Assembly: GCA_039720395.1 (NCBI GenBank)
Contig: CM077826.1
Span: 21,949,053 to 22,013,052, forward strand
Reading direction: 5' to 3'
Source of the DNA: Liquidambar formosana
Lineage: Eukaryota > Streptophyta > Magnoliopsida > Saxifragales > Altingiaceae
DNA: 64,000 nt
The notes beneath the pieces are model-generated. The model was not told where the DNA came from. It worked only from the letters and a program-made list of their open reading frames with translations, and did no database searches. Made by a program: the position numbers and the translations under genes. This document shows, piece by piece, positions 59,001 to 64,000 of this stretch (its first letter is position 1; the number at the start of each line of letters is the position of its first letter).

Positions 59001-61156
59001 TCTCACTAATTCTCCTGTATCTATAGTTGTTGAATTTAGGTAATTAGGCACAACAGAGTTTTTCCAAGGGAGTCCATTTATTTGAATGTCAAATTCTCTA
59101 GACTGGTTCTCTTGGAGCTTCTCAAGTTCAGCAAAGTGCATGTAAACATAAAACTCTAAAGTGGAATCGCCAATTTCAAAGTCGAAATCCAACGATTCAC
59201 TATCATTTAGTGGCTTGACAGCAATCCTCATGACTCTTGATGGCAGTTTATAATCACTTTCACCCAGGGAGTCAATGGGGAGCGGCGTATCGAACGGAAC
59301 ACAATTTGGCATGTTATAAGGAAACCAAATTCGATCATAAGAATCATCTTTATACCTGAGTGCATGAGGTTCATGCAAAGATACAATGTGTTAGTAAAGT
59401 AAAAAGATGTGAGGACAAGAGAACAAATATCACTCAATGACCCTAAGTGAAAAGAAGTTTGGAGTAGGCCGTGGACCAGAACTGGGTGTGTCCAAATTGA
59501 CCCAATGAAGCAAAATCTGATTCCCAATCCAATCCAGACATAATTGAATTGGATTTCTAGCTTATTTGGAATCAATACTATGTAACTAAGGAAAGTGCCT
59601 TGGTCGACCGGTTTAAGATTTTAAGATTTTAAGACGAATCATTGCTTTAAAATCCCAGTTTGCCACTGATAGCACTTGCTCTATGCTGGTCAAAATGTTA
59701 TTGGGTCTGCATAATCAGTTCGGATTCAGATGAAGATCGATAATGCTATCAAACGCAGTCCAACCCGGCCAGTCGGATAGAGTGGCATGGCCAGCTGAAA
59801 TCAAAATTTATATTAATAGTATTTAACTGTTTAGGATAGTCAGCGATGACGATAATATCTAATTAAGAAACTCTTGCGTGTGTATATATATATATATATA
59901 TATATTATATATTTGTTTTAAAGGTCTACCAGCAATCTACTTCTAGAAAAATAAAAATATTATAATAATTTTAAACGGGCTGACTGGGTCACCTGAATGG
60001 TCCAAACGCCGGTCAGATTGCGATAACTATGCTAACAGGTCTTGTTTCAAGCAAGCCAATAGACTCAATTTCTCAGTTGAAAAAGCATCACCTTGACAAC
60101 CAACTCACCTGGCCATTTCTCCCGTTGAACCGACATCCAATCGCTTGTACAGAAGTAAGGATCTGGAGTACTGAGTTCTCTAACTCGAATCATGAAAATG
60201 CCTCAGCTCTAGGGCCGATATGAAAGGCGTTCCGGAACCAGTATTTAGGAGACAAACATAGACAGAATCCATTAAGGGAACATGTATAATTTCCTTCTTG
60301 ACAACATGAGATGCATTGTCAAACTTCAGAGTCCCAGCTATTCACTCCAACATATAGCTCAAATTCTGGCAGCTGGTCGCAGTCATCATAATTCCCATAC
60401 ATAAAAGAAGCTCTAATCAAGTAGACAGTGTCTTTGCCTTCTGCAGGTTTGATGGTGTAACAATTCCTTTCTCCCTGAGGAAAACTTCTCACATTCATAA
60501 GCGACTGTTGGAAGAGTTTCAGATTGGTATTGAAGAGATATGTTCTTGTTTATTCCAGTACGTGTCCATGAATCCTGCGTCTGAAGCGTAATGTAACTCA
60601 GTTTTGACATCGGCATAGTGGAAATCTTCTGGTATCCCACAATCGATGCTTATAGAGCCTACAAAATTTAAACAAAACCAGGAAAAAATAGTGTGTTAAA
60701 AAATCATGTAGGCCAAAAAGCACTGATTTGGCCACACCCCACATCTAGCTAATGGAAGGGAAATTATGTGCAAATTTAAATTTGGGTGCTTTATTTACAA
60801 CAAAAAAAAGAAAAAGAAAAAAAAAGGAAGCCTAAATCAGTGGCAGATTTGGTCATGAGCAAGTTCTTTAAAACTGGACATATATAGGCCACCATTATAT
60901 GGACTTGTGCTATGGCTCCTTCAGTCCTTCACTGGATTTGCACAATTGAAAAGCAAAAATACTTACTATCCACATCGTCTAGTTTCCTCCTTGCTGGTTT
61001 ATGATTGATAAGCCCCGTCTCTGAATCACTCAACAATGTAATATCGGAAACCAGAACTGTTGATTCTTCTGTAAGCACACAAATGGCAAACATTGGTATA
61101 AAGATAAACCACACCATATAGACCAAAGCCCATGTACCTCTACTCCCATCACTCAT
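56015..61156 (-). pseudogene. RLK-4: diverged malectin-like LRR receptor kinase with several lesions
   Basis: Exons by alignment: 60967-61156, 60109-60658, 58880-59355, 58635-58770, 58468-58539, 58176-58247, 58017-58097, 57775-57920, 57293-57519, 57054-57180, 56860-56922, 56577-56766, 56015-56420. The ectodomain keeps WQGDPC and LRR exons, and the kinase keeps GKGGFG, VAVK, HRDVK and DFG. Lesions: in exon 2 about four single-base indels (near 60560, 60497, 60324 and 60187), which together preserve the exon phase; TAG at 57869-57871 in the membrane exon; CG instead of AG before exon 4 (58771-58772); and a GC donor after exon 9 (57291-57292). A hAT element touches its start codon. It is about as old as the family split, clearly more diverged than RLK-1 to 3. 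Exon 3 and the kinase exons read open. Confidence 0.85.
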
Positions 61157-61789
61157 CTTCAGGCCTGGTTCTGGGCCAGGCAAGCAAGGCGGCCGCCTAA
61201 GGCCCCTTATTTTGGGCTTAAAAAAGGGCCCCCAAATACCTATCCTCTTTACTGCTTATCAAATGCCAAAAATCAGCCCAAAGAAGAGGTTTCTTCAATT
61301 GGACCAATTCTCCTGTTTTAAGCAAAAGAAACCCTATTCTACCAAGCCCAATTCCAGCCCAAAAGGTTAAAAACTATATATATATATATATATATTTTAC
61401 ACGGAAATCAAGGGGATTTTGCATTTAGATCTTAGATTTGAGATCTGAGATGCTCCCTATTCACATCTCACTCTGTCTCTCATCTCCTCCGGTCCTCCCT
61501 ATTCACAACGTCTCTCTCTGTCTCTCATAATCTCACTCTCTTTTGATCTCTCCACTCTCCAGTCTCCTCATTATAAGTTTGTGAAAAAGTAAGCAAATTT
61601 TAATCTATAAAAGCAAATTTTAATAATTTTATATGCAAACAATCTTTATGTTGGTACTTGGTAGTAGGAATTTTTTTTTTTTTGATATTTAGAACTTTTG
61701 TTTTTGAGAATATGTATAGAAGGAAGAGGGCCCCATTTTTCAAGTTCGCCTAGGGCCCCAGCTAACTCAAAACCGGCCCTGCTCATCTT
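61152..61789. mobile_element. Non-autonomous hAT element at the RLK-4 start codon
   Basis: The element is 61160-61781 (622 bp). The left end CAGGCCTGGTTCTG and the reverse complement of the right end, CAGGGCCGGTTTTG, are hAT-type inverted repeats, continuing into GGCGGCCGCCTAAGGCCCC / GGGGCCCTAGGCGAAC subterminal blocks. The 8 bp CTCATCTT is duplicated exactly (61152-61159 and 61782-61789). No transposase. On the minus strand the duplicated octamer is AAGATGAG and contains the ATG of RLK-4. Confidence 0.93.
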
Positions 61790-63520
61790 CTCTAGAGAAT
61801 GGAGAAAAAAAAAAACAAAAGGAAATGCGGTAAGTTTCTAAGATCCAAAGCTTTATAAGAGGACTTTTTCTTTTTCCTTTTTTTTTTTTCTTTTTTTTTG
61901 GCTATTGCTATAAGAGGACTAAAAATGTCAACATCAAACTTTCCACAAAGAATTCAAAGCAGGCATTCAAACCTAGACACTACTTGCCTCCACACTAAGG
62001 TGGAGCATTCATTTTCTGCCACGTATCATAAATATTTTAGAAAAATATGAATTTAAAAACATAAACAAATAAATGAGCTAATATGGATACATGGACACAC
62101 ATTTATGTTAATATAAACATGTAACACTCAAATATGGATTTATAAAAATATATTTACAATCATATAAACATGGAAATGCATGCACACAATCAATCCTCAT
62201 TCTTTATTTGAACAAGTGGCGAAATATGAGTGAGAGGAGGGAAGGAGGTCCTCCACCCAAGGGTAAAGGCAAGTATTTTCCTTCAACCCCCATGTTTTTT
62301 TTAGTAGGATCTTGCGGTCTAATGCTGGCTTGCGTCAGCAATGTAATCTCTATAATGATAAAATGACCCAATTCATGCAAAGGGGGCATAGAGGAGGAAC
62401 AGAGGATGTGGAGAGACGGACCGTTAAACAGCATTAATTGAAGTGATAAATGAATGGTGAGGAGGTGAGAAGACTCGAACAGAGTTGGGAAGCAAACAGT
62501 GGTGCATAACGGTGGGGCATGATGATGGGTAGCAACAGTGTGCAGCTGTGGATATGGATGCCAGCATACGCCACTAATACTACGTTAAAATACCAATTAA
62601 CCCAAAAAACTTATCAAGGAATGAGTCAACAATGCCCATCAAGATAACAAACATAACAGGCATGAATGGTTCAAGTGCCACGCTCAATCTGTTTACAGCT
62701 GACTTTCCACTTGTGTTACTCTCACATGTTTCGATGGCGCCCAAGGCTGCTTTCATCCATGGTCAGTATTCAACAACGGCCTGAGATGCGAATAAGAATT
62801 TTAGGCATCTGTACATATTGAAGCAAGATTTTTGGGGCAATCATGCAATTCGACTTTTATTCACCTAACAGGAGGAAATTCTAATGAGTGGAAATATCTC
62901 ACGTCGGAGGTACGGTCTTGGCCATTGGTTAAATATATGAAGAAATTTCAAGTTGAATAGATCCCGCTTGAGCTCATGACAATTCAAAAAAACTTGTATG
63001 CAAGTAACTTCTTTATAGTACCCTATAATTGAATTTAGACTGAATAACCCAAAATAATAAAAAATAAAAAAGGAAAAATGTGAGGATATTAGTATTAATA
63101 TCTTTTATGACCAGTCTAGGTGATGCATTGATCTGGATGATGAAAATCTACGTAGTTTGGATGCTTTATTTCATGTAGCCAAAACTGTGTAATTTTGGAC
63201 TACTTTTGCCTTGCATATATAATAAAAAAGAAGGAAAACAGAGGGGAAGAAGGGAGGTGGGACACAAAAAATAATAGGAAAAAAAAACAAACAAACGAAC
63301 AAGAAGAAGAAGAAGAAGGAGAGGATGGATCCACATCTATTGACCCCATCCATGTTTAAAATTCTCTCATTCTCATGCTCAACCAAATGCAGATGGAATC
63401 CTACCTTGCTGAACATTTTTTCGCCCCTTCTTAAACGGTGATTGGTTTAAATAAACTTCTCATTTTTTGAGAACGGTATTAGTTAGGTGTTACCCTGTTA
63501 GTGAGTTAGCATGAAGATAG
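61790..63520. other. Upstream flank of RLK-4, no gene seen
   Basis: AT-rich DNA with purine runs (AAG repeats near 63302-63318) and poly-T. Open frames 62204-62434 and 63171-63416 are low-complexity or composition-driven. The original promoter of RLK-4 would lie here, now 622 bp farther from the gene because of the hAT element. Confidence 0.55.
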
Positions 63521-64000
63521 TGTTAGAATCTTTATATATGTGGGTTTTACATTGATCGAGTCTTCGAATTGCAAAAAACGGGTTGATACGTAGCCTGATG
63601 TGATATATGGTATAACCCAATATGGTGCGTAATCAATTAAGTAATTGGACTTTAATACACCTTGGTACATGACGAGGAATTATAAAGTGTAGGCTTATTC
63701 CTTGTAAGTCAAGAAGTCCATAATGAGAAAAACTCCATAAAGTTTCTTTATAAATAGGCCAAGTTCCTAAACACTCTATAAGCTGAAAACTCTAATAGCT
63801 TGTCCCATTGATGGCTACATAAAGTAAAAGAAGCAAGTAGAAAAAGACCGACCTCCAAAACATGTTCTTTTGCAGAGAGTTGTTAACGTGTTATTATGGC
63901 TTCCGCAAGTATGCGCTTATTCTAATTGTTATTATTATTATTATTTTGTGTTGTAGTTTTCTAGTATGGTTTTAATATTATTCTATCAGATAGTCCAAAT
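63521..64000 (+). mobile_element. Possible start of an LTR retrotransposon, cut by the window end
   Basis: The segment starts TGTTAGAATC, a common plant copia LTR start. It has a TATA-like TTTATAAATAGGCC near 63748, followed by a leader-like stretch with GTGTTATTATGGCTTC. No second LTR, primer-binding site or target duplication is visible in the window, so this is only a suggestion. Confidence 0.3.

Noticed and set aside
63521..64000. A confident LTR retrotransposon call at the right edge
   Set aside because: Only a TG start and a TATA-like box are visible; kept as a low-confidence feature only.

Overview
The window looks like nuclear DNA of a dicot plant, probably a woody one: AT-rich, with small exons and large introns, many MITEs, microsatellites and nested transposons. 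The species is not identified. Coordinates of multi-exon genes are hand-built models in which I followed splice sites and codon phase by eye.

Host genes. Four malectin-like LRR receptor kinase genes (LRR-I type, the family of Arabidopsis IOS1, FRK1 and SYMRK-like ectodomains) lie head to tail on the minus strand. RLK-1 (window start to 2990) shows only its 5' half and is frame-damaged. RLK-2 (6384-14825) has 13 exons whose phases all join into an open 845-codon frame; it is the only copy I could read through. RLK-3 (16548-54772) is the same 13-exon gene stretched to 38 kb by two large insertions; it also carries a frameshift and a HRD-to-HTD change. RLK-4 (56015-61156) is a more diverged copy with several frameshifts, a stop codon and altered splice sites.

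Insertions. A 5,031 bp Ty1/copia retrotransposon (20764-25794, minus strand, 138 bp LTRs, GATAA target duplication) sits inside LRR exon 6 of RLK-3. Upstream of it, in intron 5 of RLK-3, is a very large Helitron (25825-49893, about 24 kb, plus strand). Its 5' TC and 3' hairpin-CTAG termini bracket an empty site that matches the RLK-2 intron. It encodes a nine-exon RepHel protein (1,675 codons, replication initiator plus helicase) and a nine-exon RPA1-like protein (564 codons). Both are open with key motifs present, so it may be autonomous. It also contains a nested hAT-type element (27222-28126), tandem duplications, and a fragment of the chloroplast atpI gene (46701-46955).

Other mobile DNA. 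Three fold-back MITE-like elements lie at 3272-5180 between RLK-1 and RLK-2. A Tourist-like MITE with TTA duplication is at 55511-55722. A 622 bp hAT element (61160-61781) inserted at the start codon of RLK-4, and its 8 bp target duplication carries a copy of the ATG. The rightmost 0.5 kb may be the beginning of an LTR. No tRNA, rRNA or CRISPR was seen.
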